From Ignatzschineria sp. F8392 (GTDB lineage: Bacteria; Pseudomonadota; Gammaproteobacteria; Cardiobacteriales; Wohlfahrtiimonadaceae), in assembly GCF_002252045.1 (NCBI RefSeq), contig NZ_NEFF01000003.1, forward strand, positions 186,001 to 250,000: 64,000 nt of DNA, written 5' to 3'. Positions 56,222 through 64,000 of the stretch are shown here, piece by piece. Under the pieces are notes generated by a model, which had not been told where the DNA came from, did no database searches, and was given only the letters and a program-made list of their open reading frames with translations. The translations under genes and the position numbers were made by a program. The first letter of the stretch is position 1; each line of letters opens with the position of its first letter.

Positions 56222-57166
56222 ATGACACTCTTTCTACATGCCTTTGCGACCCAATTTTACGCCCTTCTACCCTTTTTTATTCTGATCGCAACCGGCTATA
56301 TTCTAGTCCGCATCTTCCGTTGGAGTAATACCTTTACAGAAGGATTAACGCGTTTTCTCTTCAATCTGGCAATCCCGGTGATGCTCTTTGGTGTGATGAG
56401 TCGCTTTCATACTCAGGAGGAGATGGACCCTCGCCTGATTATCGCCTATTTTGGTGCTTCCTTTATCCTCTTCTTTATTGCACAGCTCTATGTGAAATGG
56501 GTCTTAAAACGGAGCGCTCGGGAAGCGGCTGTTTTTGGAATGGGGGGAATCTTCTCCAATAATGTAATGATCGGAATTCCGCTAATTATGCTCTTTATGG
56601 GTAGTGAAGCGATTGCTGTATCGGCGCTTGTGATCTCCTTTAATGCGCTTTTACTCTGGAGCTTAGTCTCCGTTGCGATTGAGTGGGCAGATCATGGTTC
56701 TCTCTCGCTTAAAGGATTTTTGCTCACTTTTCGTGGCGTTCTGAAAAACCCAATTGTAGTCGGCATCATGCTCGGGCTCTTAGTGAGCTTTCTCCGAGTA
56801 CCGATCCCTACCTTTGCTACCCATACCATTGAGATGTTTTCCGATATGGTTGCCCCACTTTCACTCTTGGTTCTCGGCATGGGGTTGGCGAAGTATCGGC
56901 TTGGCGCCAATCTGAAATTGAGCCTCAATATCACCTTCTTTAAACTCATTCTCCATCCGCTCATTATCTGGGGCGTAGCGCTTCTAATGGGATTACCCCC
57001 TTTTGAGACAAAAGCGATTGTTATTTTAGGTTCTATCGCAACAGGGATGAATGTCTATCTAATGGCATTAAAATTCCAAGTAATTGAAGATGCCGTTGCC
57101 TCCAGTATTATCTTAACGACAATTCTCTCGGCAATTACAACACCGATCATTGTGGTTCTGCTCTAA
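56222..57166 (+). CDS. AEC family transporter
   Basis: 314 residues from the ATG at 56222 (MTLFLHAFATQFYALLPFF); the earlier in-frame codons span the FNR box. Ten membrane helices in the auxin-efflux-carrier pattern, with FSNNVMIGIPLI (the NxxxxG(I/L)P-type motif) in the first half and GSIATGMNVYLMA late. Bacterial AEC proteins carry organic acids such as malate; substrate is not readable. Probable FNR control fits an anaerobic organic-acid role beside dcuC and feo. Confidence 0.85.
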   Translation: MTLFLHAFATQFYALLPFFILIATGYILVRIFRWSNTFTEGLTRFLFNLAIPVMLFGVMSRFHTQEEMDPRLIIAYFGASFILFFIAQLYVKWVLKRSAREAAVFGMGGIFSNNVMIGIPLIMLFMGSEAIAVSALVISFNALLLWSLVSVAIEWADHGSLSLKGFLLTFRGVLKNPIVVGIMLGLLVSFLRVPIPTFATHTIEMFSDMVAPLSLLVLGMGLAKYRLGANLKLSLNITFFKLILHPLIIWGVALLMGLPPFETKAIVILGSIATGMNVYLMALKFQVIEDAVASSIILTTILSAITTPIIVVLL

Positions 57167-57477
57167 AAGACTCTATATACTCTATATCTAGTCAGCAACA
57201 ACAGCGATAATATCACTCCATCAACTTGATAAACCGGATCAACCAAACAACCAATCAGCCGGTTAAACGATCTAGGGATTAATATCTCAAGTCATGACAG
57301 ATAAGCAAATCATCAGATCACCAAATCGCCAGATTATCAATATACAAAAATATATTCCATCTGTTAAAATAGAGGGGATAGAGCGAGTCTATCACTCATA
57401 TCGATCAACTGAATCATCGGCTAATCATCGATAGCGATCGAATGATCTATTTTCAACTAGTTAAGAGAGTGACTATT
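57167..57477. other. 311-bp gap before the rhodanese gene
   Basis: No gene or RNA seen; short decayed repeats of ATCA-rich units (57280-57430). Confidence 0.45.
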
Positions 57478-58395
57478 ATGAAAAAATTGATTTTATCCTC
57501 CCTTTTTCTTCTTGCTTCATGGTCTTTTGCCGCAGAAGAGATGGGATTAACACCTCAAGAGACCTATCAATTGAAGATGGAGAGTGAAACACCTGTGCTC
57601 TTTGTGGATGTCCGTGATCCTGTTGAGATTATGTTTGTCGGTAGCACAGATGTTGTTGATCTCAATATTCCCTTCCTCATTGTCGATCGAACAGAATGGA
57701 GCGATGAGAGAGGTGCTTTTAAGATGAATAAGAATGATCAATTTGCTGAAGAGGTTGCCGCAGCTTTAGAGGCGAGAAACCTCCCGAAAGAGACCATGAT
57801 CATCACAATGTGCCGTTCAGGCAGTGAGCGTGGAAAACCAAGTGCTGAAACATTACGAGATGCTGGATTTACCAATGCGCACTATGTTGTGAATGGCTTC
57901 CAAGGGGATGTCATTAAAGAGGGCGAAATGAAAGGCTTCCGTCTTCAAAATGGTTGGCAGAACTCTGATCTTCCCTGGGGCGCTAAAATGAGTGGTGATA
58001 AGATCTATCGTACTGATGCCGGTGATGCGGTAAAAGCAGATACAGAGGTGGCTGAGAAAGCAATTGAAGCCGCCGCAACCGATACAGAGACCGCAACAAA
58101 TGCAGCGCTCGATCAAGCAGAAGTGGTGGTCGAAAGTGATGCGGCAACCGTTGAAGATGAAGCAGCGGATAAAAAGAGCCATCTCAATGAGATGAAAGAA
58201 GATCTTAAAAATGCTGTTGATAATGCTTCAGATAGTGTCAAAGATGTTTTAGAGCAGCAGAAAGAGAATCTCGATAATGCCGTTGATAAGGCGAAAGAGT
58301 TCTTTGATCACAAAAAAGATGATCTCAATAATCTAAAAGAGATGCCTAAAAAAGAGGATGCTCCTGCGGTGATCATAGAAGAAGTTGCCGCATAA
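57478..58395 (+). CDS. Exported rhodanese-domain protein with amphipathic tail
   Basis: 305 residues from the ATG at 57478; the frame opens 12 codons earlier. Signal peptide about 1-18 (SWSFA). Rhodanese domain about 25-160 with the active Cys112 in MCRSGSERGK, so sulfur transfer or phosphatase-like chemistry is possible in the periplasm. Residues about 185-305 are Ala/Asp/Glu/Lys-rich amphipathic helix repeats (ESVKDVLEQQKENLDNAVDKAKEFF-like), an unusual addition. A strong terminator follows. Confidence 0.82.
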   Translation: MKKLILSSLFLLASWSFAAEEMGLTPQETYQLKMESETPVLFVDVRDPVEIMFVGSTDVVDLNIPFLIVDRTEWSDERGAFKMNKNDQFAEEVAAALEARNLPKETMIITMCRSGSERGKPSAETLRDAGFTNAHYVVNGFQGDVIKEGEMKGFRLQNGWQNSDLPWGAKMSGDKIYRTDAGDAVKADTEVAEKAIEAAATDTETATNAALDQAEVVVESDAATVEDEAADKKSHLNEMKEDLKNAVDNASDSVKDVLEQQKENLDNAVDKAKEFFDHKKDDLNNLKEMPKKEDAPAVIIEEVAA

Positions 58396-58437
58396 AACGA
58401 TTCGCAACCAATCTATTTAAAACGCATTCGATTGTAG

Positions 58438-58467
58438 AAGCACTGATCATTTGATCAGTGCTTTTTT
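58438..58467 (+). terminator. Terminator after the rhodanese gene
   Basis: Perfect 12-bp stem AAGCACTGATCA/TGATCAGTGCTT with a 2-nt loop (58438-58463), then TTTTG. Confidence 0.9.
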
Positions 58468-58491
58468 GTTGTTAGATCTCTCCTCTCTCAC

Positions 58492-59688
58492 TTAAAGAGG
58501 AACGGTATCCACGCTCTCATTCTCTCTTAGTTCTGCCGCTTCCTTTTCCTCAAAAGCACGCGCTTCCGCACGCTCTTTCTCCATCTCTGTTTGTAACTGC
58601 GCTTCAGTAATTCCAAGGAATTTAAAGGCGGGGGTTACAACAAATTCTGAAGAGACCTCTCCTGAATAGATATGAGATTGATTCTGCCCAAGATCGAGTT
58701 TTTTTACATTCTCTTCACCCGGGGAAAAATCGATTTTTTTAAGATCAACCCAGAAGATATTAGGAGAGATTGCCGATTCAAAGAAGTAAAGCCCTTCTTT
58801 ATGATCCACTACTGTGCGCCAGCGAGTTGAAGAGATATTAGGTTCCTCTTCCGTATTGAGACCATAAGGAACAGAGACATTACGAATAACACTAAAAACG
58901 CTAGAGATCGAATCTTTCATCGTCCCGCCGGTTGGAATCGCATTGATATAGAATGAGGCACGTGCAAAACGATCTGCAGCACGATTAGTTCCCGGCAATA
59001 CAACCGTTCCCCCAATGCCTTCCCAATACTCATTCATCGCTAACTGCTTATCGAATGTCGGAGAGTTTGTCATCACCTGATAACTCCGATCATGGTGGAT
59101 CACCTGCTTCCCATCCACATACTCCACAATCGCGCTATCGCCGGTTGCATCAGACATCGAGAGATGGAGTGTTGCTAAACGGGTCTCACCTGGTACTTCT
59201 GCTGTCACAATAATAAAGGGCTCGCTCTCTAGGAACTCAACCGCTTCCGCCACCGTTGCGAAATTATCGAGCATATATTGTGCCCAAAGAGAGATCGCCA
59301 TCGTCGGCTTCTCATTCAGGACGGATGGATTAGGATATTCTGATTCAGCAAGCCAAAGAAGATTCGCGTTGAGTCCCGCCTCATTGACCCCATCAGTTGT
59401 GGAGATATCGTAACCTGTTGCCACTAAGCTACCATATTGAGAGACCCACTCAATTGAGCGATTCCCTGCCTCACCGGTACGGGCCATTCCTTTAGGGAGG
59501 ATCCATAAATTAGTCCCCACATCACTCTTCCAATCCATCGATCTTGCCGTAATATTACGATCATTATCACCATGGAATACAACACGGGTACACGCTTCTG
59601 CTGCCGTGGTTAAAAGTAGCGCAGCACCAACGGCAACAGCCACTTTTTTCATGTTAAGGAGGGGAGATTTTTTGAAGATATTACGCAT
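58492..59688 (-). CDS. Exported choloylglycine hydrolase / penicillin acylase-like protein
   Basis: 398 residues. A signal peptide ends AEA, and the next residue is Cys33 (CTRVVFHG), the expected catalytic N-terminal nucleophile of this Ntn-hydrolase family, so export and activation coincide. Other signatures: RSMDWKSD, TDGVNEAGLNANLLWL, MTNSPTFDKQ. Family members cleave linear amides: conjugated bile salts, penicillin V or acyl-homoserine lactones; substrate is not decided. AAGGAT lies ten bases before the ATG; the in-frame ATG at 59652 has no ribosome site. C-terminal 60 residues are charged helix. Confidence 0.87.
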   Translation of the reverse strand: MRNIFKKSPLLNMKKVAVAVGAALLLTTAAEACTRVVFHGDNDRNITARSMDWKSDVGTNLWILPKGMARTGEAGNRSIEWVSQYGSLVATGYDISTTDGVNEAGLNANLLWLAESEYPNPSVLNEKPTMAISLWAQYMLDNFATVAEAVEFLESEPFIIVTAEVPGETRLATLHLSMSDATGDSAIVEYVDGKQVIHHDRSYQVMTNSPTFDKQLAMNEYWEGIGGTVVLPGTNRAADRFARASFYINAIPTGGTMKDSISSVFSVIRNVSVPYGLNTEEEPNISSTRWRTVVDHKEGLYFFESAISPNIFWVDLKKIDFSPGEENVKKLDLGQNQSHIYSGEVSSEFVVTPAFKFLGITEAQLQTEMEKERAEARAFEEKEAAELRENESVDTVPL

Positions 59689-59919
59689 AATTTAATAATC
59701 CTTCTTTAGCATAGCTCTTATTAAAGAGAAATCTGAGATAGAGATGTCAAAAATAGCGATATTAGGATCACTCCCTTTATCTCATAACACTCTACTTTCT
59801 GCCTATTTTACCATCAGAGCGGCTGATCTCTTTCACTTTTTTTATAAAAATCGATAAAAAAAGCGAAATAAGCGATGATTAAAATAAGAAAAAAGCTAAA
59901 AGAAAAATGTAAGAAGAAC

Positions 59920-59975
59920 TAAAAAGCCCCTTTAAGAGCCCAACTACTAAAATGTAATTGAGATTAAAGGAGGCT
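59920..59975 (-). terminator. phoX terminator
   Basis: On the minus strand AGCCTCCTTTAA pairs with TTAAAGGGGCT (one bulge; 59964-59975 with 59925-59935) and is followed by TTTTTAG. Confidence 0.65.
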
Positions 59976-59985
59976 CTATCGCTAT

Positions 59986-60029
59986 CTCATAATAAGCTCA
60001 TAATAAGCTCATAATAAACTCATAATGAG
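59986..60029 (+). repeat. 11-bp tandem repeat CTCATAATAAG
   Basis: Four consecutive 11-bp units, two exact and two with one or two changes, just after the phoX stop. Confidence 0.9.
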
Positions 60030-60052
60030 ATTATGATTAGAGATCAAAATGA

Positions 60053-62011
60053 TTAACTGCCGATCACGCCACCATCTCTCTTCTGAATCACCACAGTTGC
60101 TGAGCGAGGACGCCCAGCCGCCGCACCATCAGGCCATGTTGAGAGCGCTAATGCCGCAGAAGGATCAGTTGTTCCATTATCGGGCTCACCAGGATGCTGA
60201 ATATTGATAAAGAGCGTCTTATTATCAGGTGTAAAGGAGATTCCCGTAATCTCACTACGATTAGGTCCCACCAAGAAACGTTTGAAATAACCATCAGCAG
60301 GATCAACCGCTAACATCTGATTATTCCCCATGCCGGCATACGCTTTCTGATTAATGGTTGATGAGGAGACATCGGTCTGCACCCATAAGATTCCATTATG
60401 ATCAAAAGCTAATCCATCAGGGCTACCAAAAGCATCACCGCGATTTTGTGCTTTTAGATTAGGATCATCTGTCAAATCAGATCCCGCTAATGCTAGGATA
60501 TCCCACTCAAATGTGGGTGATGTGACATCAGCATTATCTTCCTGCCAATGAATAATATGCCCAAAGAGATTATTATCACGAGGATTTGCCGCATCTTTTC
60601 CAGGATAACCTGCTTTTCCGCGGTTACTATTATTGGTCAATGTACAGTAGATACTGCCAGGGTTTTTAGGATCTGCCGCAATCCACTCAGGACGATCCAT
60701 CTTCGTTGCGCCTACAATATCAGCGGCACTACGAGCATTGATCACCACATCACCCTGATTTTTAAAGCCATTTTCTGCTGTTAATCCATTTTCATCATAA
60801 ACTAGGGGGATCCACTCTCCTTTTCCATTCTCATCAAAACGAGCAACGTAGAGCGTTCCATCGGTTAAAAGCTGGCTATTTGCTTTCCCTTTCGCCGGGT
60901 CATATTGATCACGACTCACAAACTTATAGATATACTCAAAACGCTGATCATCGCCCATATAGACGGCGACGCGCTTATCCGGTCCAACAACAAGCTCAGC
61001 ACCCTCATGTTTAAAACGACCGAGCGCCGTATGTTTGACCGGTGTTGAGGTAGGATCTTCAGGATCGATCTCTACCACCCAACCAAAACGGTTCACCTCA
61101 TTTGGATGTTTATCTACATTGAAGCGCTCATCAAACTCCACCCAACGATAAGCAGTGTCACTATCAGCAATACCATAACGCTTCTCTAAAGCATTATGCT
61201 CACCCTCTGCTTTCACAAAGATATCGGCCCAGTTCTCCTCACATGTTAAGTAAGTTCCCCATGGCGTCTTTCCATTCGCACAGTTTTGCATGGTTCCCAA
61301 TACTTTTGAACCTGTAGGATCTGCGGCAGTGATCATCAGCTCATGCCCTTCTGCAGGACCGGAGATACTCATCTCTGTATGAGGCGTAATACGACGCGCA
61401 TATTGAGAAGGGCGAACTACCTCCCACTCTCCTTGATCATTCTTCATCACTTCAATAACGGAGATTCCCATTGCATTTTGTGATTTAAGAACTTTATCGG
61501 CAGACCAATTCGCTTCACCATCGGTAAAGAGAAGACCATTATCGACATATTCATGATTCATCGCTAAAAGACCATGGCGAGAAGCCTCATCCCCTGATCC
61601 TAATGGGAAATAAGCCATCCCATCATGATTCATCCCTGCTTGAGCTGCTTGATCGGCAGCGCTATTTGAACCATCTTTCTTAAATTCAGGATTATTACCG
61701 GGAAGTCCAATAGGATCACCCCACTTATAGAAGGCAACTGCTTCATATCCTTCGGGAACAATCACCGTATCTAATACCGAGTAAGGAACCGGCTTAAATG
61801 AGACGCGTCCACTCGCTGCGGCTTTTATCACTTCATCACGGGAGTTATCGGCAAAAAGATTAGATGGAAAGAGCGACATAATACCGGCGGTAACACCTAA
61901 TCCCCCCATCTTAAAGAGTGAGCGACGTGAGATACGCGCATCCATCACTTCCGAGAAGGCTGAGTTTGTGGTCTGATTATTTACTTCAAATTCATCACGT
62001 TTACGTGTCAT
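60053..62011 (-). CDS. phoX: PhoX family alkaline phosphatase (Tat-exported)
   Basis: 652 residues from the ATG at 62011 (GGAG seven bases upstream); the frame opens seven codons earlier. Twin-arginine signal ISRRSLFKMGGLG (Arg29-Arg30) then a hydrophobic stretch, so folded export by Tat. The DUF839/PhoX body shows CANGKTPWGTYLTCEENWAD (Cys and Glu metal site), FGWVVEIDPED, KHEGAELV and GPNRSEITG. PhoX is a Ca/Fe-dependent phosphomonoesterase that frees phosphate outside the inner membrane. A Pho box lies upstream. The TatAB genes are in the same window. Confidence 0.92.
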   Translation of the reverse strand: MTRKRDEFEVNNQTTNSAFSEVMDARISRRSLFKMGGLGVTAGIMSLFPSNLFADNSRDEVIKAAASGRVSFKPVPYSVLDTVIVPEGYEAVAFYKWGDPIGLPGNNPEFKKDGSNSAADQAAQAGMNHDGMAYFPLGSGDEASRHGLLAMNHEYVDNGLLFTDGEANWSADKVLKSQNAMGISVIEVMKNDQGEWEVVRPSQYARRITPHTEMSISGPAEGHELMITAADPTGSKVLGTMQNCANGKTPWGTYLTCEENWADIFVKAEGEHNALEKRYGIADSDTAYRWVEFDERFNVDKHPNEVNRFGWVVEIDPEDPTSTPVKHTALGRFKHEGAELVVGPDKRVAVYMGDDQRFEYIYKFVSRDQYDPAKGKANSQLLTDGTLYVARFDENGKGEWIPLVYDENGLTAENGFKNQGDVVINARSAADIVGATKMDRPEWIAADPKNPGSIYCTLTNNSNRGKAGYPGKDAANPRDNNLFGHIIHWQEDNADVTSPTFEWDILALAGSDLTDDPNLKAQNRGDAFGSPDGLAFDHNGILWVQTDVSSSTINQKAYAGMGNNQMLAVDPADGYFKRFLVGPNRSEITGISFTPDNKTLFINIQHPGEPDNGTTDPSAALALSTWPDGAAAGRPRSATVVIQKRDGGVIGS

Positions 62012-62085
62012 GATTGATCTCCAAAAAATCAAAAGCTATTCAAAAGCTATAGAAGGACTCCCGTTCTGCAATCGGGTCACTCACT

Positions 62086-62119
62086 ATAGTAGGCATGCAA
62101 TATGACACTGTAATGACAG
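62086..62119 (-). promoter_or_regulatory. Pho box and promoter of phoX
   Basis: On the minus strand CTGTCAT-TACA-GTGTCAT (62119-62102) matches the PhoB box, 13 of 14 half-site bases with the usual 4-bp spacer. TACTAT (62091-62086) lies ten bases downstream, the normal -10 place for PhoB-dependent promoters. Confidence 0.78.
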
Positions 62120-62296
62120 CTTCTTGCTAATTTTTTTGACAATAAATAGAAATATTTTACAATCAGTTTTACAACTAAAAGTCCCTAAATAACGGTAGTT
62201 ATGGAGGTATGCACGATTTCATTTAAGTTTTTTATTTTAATTTTTTTGGATTTCACTATATAAAACTCTTCTTAACTTTTATCTCTGAAATTCACT

Positions 62297-62896
62297 ATGA
62301 AAACAGACAATCTTATCGATGCGCTCACCACACAGGGCTACTATGTGTGGGATGATTTTCTTACCCCTTTTGAGGTTGCCGATCTGAAAGAGGCAATCCC
62401 GGAAGATCAATTACAAGAAGCTCGTATCGGTCACCGCCATACGTTACAGGGGAATCGAGAGATTAGAGGCGATCTCACCCTCTGGCTCGAACCAACAATG
62501 GGCGAGCCGATTGCCAACTATTTTGAAAAGATGGAGGATATTCGACAATCTCTCAATCGGGAACTCTACCTTGGCTTACGCGACTTTGAGACCCATTTCT
62601 GTCGCTATCCAAGTGGTGCTTACTATAAACGGCATAATGATAATGCTCGAAATCAGAATCGCCGAAAAATCACTACGGTGCTCTATCTCAATGAGTCGTG
62701 GCAACCGGGAGATGGCGGTGAATTGTTAATCTATAGTCGCGAACAACCCGATTCAGATGAGGTGATTTTAACTCTACCGCCAAAAGCGGGACAGATGATT
62801 CTCTTTCTCTCTGAAGATTTCCCACATGAGGTCTTACCGACCCAAAAGATGCGAGAGAGTATTACCGGATGGTATCTTACGGAAAGATTTCTCTAA
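62297..62896 (+). CDS. 2-oxoglutarate/Fe(II) oxygenase, prolyl-hydroxylase-like
   Basis: 199 residues. Double-stranded beta-helix of the P4Hc type: iron ligands His113, Asp115 (RHNDN) and His177 (FPHEVLPT), 2-oxoglutarate Arg186 (MRESITGWYL). CRYPSGAYYKRH and GDGGELLIY are typical of SM-20/EGLN-like bacterial enzymes. Those hydroxylate proline in proteins such as EF-Tu in Pseudomonas; the substrate here is inferred. Stand-alone; AT-rich promoter upstream. Confidence 0.87.
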   Translation: MKTDNLIDALTTQGYYVWDDFLTPFEVADLKEAIPEDQLQEARIGHRHTLQGNREIRGDLTLWLEPTMGEPIANYFEKMEDIRQSLNRELYLGLRDFETHFCRYPSGAYYKRHNDNARNQNRRKITTVLYLNESWQPGDGGELLIYSREQPDSDEVILTLPPKAGQMILFLSEDFPHEVLPTQKMRESITGWYLTERFL

Positions 62897-62941
62897 ACTC
62901 CCGACCCACTCTACCGCTTTTAAAAATCTACAATCATAGAG

Positions 62942-62970
62942 CCTATAAAAACTATAAAAAACTATAAAAA
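62942..62970 (+). repeat. 10-bp tandem repeat ACTATAAAAA
   Basis: Two exact copies (62951-62970) preceded by a decayed third, directly next to a terminator stem. Confidence 0.85.
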
Positions 62971-63000
62971 AAGAGTAACCCAATGAGGTTACTCTTCTAA
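62966..63000 (-). terminator. Terminator of the small lipoprotein gene
   Basis: 9-bp stem AGAGTAACC/GGTTACTCT (62972-62980 with 62987-62995); on the minus strand it runs into seven Ts. Confidence 0.8.
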
Positions 63001-63074
63001 TATGCTCTGACCTTTACAGTTAGTAGCGATCATCAGTGATAACTGTTAGTGGCAACTGATTCTTACCCAACGCA

Positions 63075-63416
63075 CTATTTGCAGCGATGGAGAAGATCGA
63101 TAATACGCTTATCATCACTATCGGCACGCGCATAAGTACTATCGATAGCGCGATAGATCTCAATCACAAAGTGGTTACCACTCTGAAGTCGAGCACCATT
63201 TCCTTTAAGCGCAGACTCCGTCACTTGATGGGATTTAAGACCACTTCGAACACAAGCAAGATAACTCTCATAATGTTTATCGGAAACCAGTTCCGTATCA
63301 TGTTTGTGGTTATCTTTATAATCGGTATAACTGACACTCTTCGTGGGAGCTTCTGTCGTTGCGCATCCGGCAAGAATAAGCGCACTTAAACTACTTATTG
63401 CAAAAAACTTTTTCAT
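63075..63416 (-). CDS. Small lipoprotein, function unknown
   Basis: 113 residues. Signal peptide with lipobox ILAGC (Cys18), then a hydrophilic, His/Lys/Asp-rich stretch and a helical C-terminus with two more cysteines (YLACVRSGL and the final HRCK), which could form a disulfide. I recognise no family. Own terminator on its 3' side, so monocistronic. Confidence 0.72.
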   Translation of the reverse strand: MKKFFAISSLSALILAGCATTEAPTKSVSYTDYKDNHKHDTELVSDKHYESYLACVRSGLKSHQVTESALKGNGARLQSGNHFVIEIYRAIDSTYARADSDDKRIIDLLHRCK

Positions 63417-63691
63417 TATTCAACCTTCTCTCTTGTTCGGAATAGAGGGATCGGCAATCTCGCTGATTCTCTGATATTGTTCTCAACTTTCTACGATCAA
63501 TCTTTTCTTGATCGTTTCTTGACTGACATGAGCAGATCAACATTAAATTATCTCTAATGGGATCTCTAATAGCCTCTCTAATGGTATCTAGCTGCCCCGC
63601 GTGACATCTATTGATCGTTCACTTCTCTGTCGAAATTTACCCTAATTTACCTTAATTAAGAGGTGAAGTTAACACTTTGGCCTCTAATTTT

Positions 63692-64000
63692 TCAGATTCG
63701 ATGATGGGGGCAATCGGGATTACGTCGATATTTAAATTTCTGCCAACTAAAGTTGAGCGCATTGTAGAGGCAGATCTCCCCCACCGCAATTGAACCTAAA
63801 CCCATAATCAATTTAAGAGCTTCCTGCGCCTGGGAAACACCGATAATATGAACTACAGGAGAGAAGACACCAAAGAGCGCACAATTACCATCATCTGCAT
63901 GCTCTCCCCCAAAGAGACACTCATAACAGGCGCTATTTTCATCACGAAAATCAAAAACAGTCAATTGCCCCTCATAGCGGACAGCAGAACCTGAAACAAG
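63692..64000 (-). CDS. ThiF/MoeB/HesA family adenylyltransferase, C-terminal part
   Basis: The frame enters from the right edge (VSGSAVRYEGQLTVFDF precedes the first in-window TTG) and stops at 63692; about 102 residues are visible. SGSAVRYEGQLTVF, CYECLFG, and GVFSPVVHIIGVSQAQEALKLIMG are the C-terminal half of E1-like enzymes that adenylate ThiS or MoaD. Zinc ligands: CxxC is present, but the second pair reads CPHH instead of CxxC. Which pathway it serves cannot be told from this part. Confidence 0.82.
   Translation of the reverse strand, partial: LVSGSAVRYEGQLTVFDFRDENSACYECLFGGEHADDGNCALFGVFSPVVHIIGVSQAQEALKLIMGLGSIAVGEICLYNALNFSWQKFKYRRNPDCPHHRI

Larger units (their letters stand above)
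59689..60052. other. 364-bp gap between phoX and the amidase gene
   Basis: No gene. Contains the phoX terminator and an 11-bp repeat (own entries), and the promoter of the amidase gene. Confidence 0.55.

Overview
The window reads as a continuous chromosomal segment of a moderately AT-rich gammaproteobacterium. The gene set supports this: cmoA-cmoB, tatA-tatB, feoABC, accD-folC-dedD-cvpA, ubiG-yciK, yadGH, mlaA, rsmE-gshB, yicC. A Cardiobacteriales-type organism (Ignatzschineria/Wohlfahrtiimonas-like) is a guess from gene content and base composition; no rRNA or marker here proves it. Nearly all genes are housekeeping. I name 54 protein genes (two cut by the window edges) and one tRNA-Arg(CCG).

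Layout. 0-5.3 kb: rRNA modification (rsmC-like fragment, rsuA) with a PilB/GspE-type ATPase on the minus strand, divergent from phoH-ybeY. 5.5-11 kb: a small membrane protein, cmoAB (tRNA wobble cmo5U), tatAB without tatC, cfa. 11-18 kb: gpmI, ctpA-type protease, uvrA. 18-24 kb: a 286-bp tandem duplication, then feoABC behind a perfect FNR box, a DcuC carrier and an MBL-fold hydrolase. 24-31 kb: adenosine deaminase-like gene, divergent lactate permease/dehydrogenase, sufT and sufU. 30.5-36 kb: accD-folC-dedD-cvpA-ubiG-yciK. 36-44 kb: a paired M16 protease operon, a DinG/YoaA helicase, plsY, and rluB with a large repeat tail. 44-51.5 kb: yadGH, mlaA, rsmE, gshB, an M42 peptidase, yicC, tRNA-Arg. 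51.5-55.7 kb: the only clearly accessory stretch. 56-64 kb: AEC transporter, periplasmic rhodanese, exported Ntn-type amidase, PhoX behind a Pho box, 2OG-Fe(II) oxygenase, lipoprotein and a ThiF/MoeB-like fragment.

Most distinctive material. (1) Downstream of tRNA-Arg lies an island-like stretch: ACGGTA iterons, a HEPN-like protein, a secreted four-cysteine protein, and an S24 (LexA/CI-type) repressor with a recognisable 16-bp operator. The operator occurs at its own promoter and, perfectly, inside the promoter of a 107-aa unknown gene, so this is a readable two-gene repressor circuit. (2) Several non-coding structures stand out: the 286-bp duplication with nested half-repeats, a 57-nt two-state hairpin before cmoA, a 76-nt palindrome carrying a DnaA box, and a parS-like palindrome. 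(3) Intergenic gaps throughout are filled with short decaying tandem repeats of differing unit, while coding repeats (ybeY, M16 tail, rluB) are in frame.

How the genes fit together. Several regulators can be inferred from sites: FNR (feo, AEC transporter), PhoB (phoX) and the S24 repressor. PhoX carries a twin-arginine signal, so it should be a client of the Tat system whose A and B subunits are encoded here.
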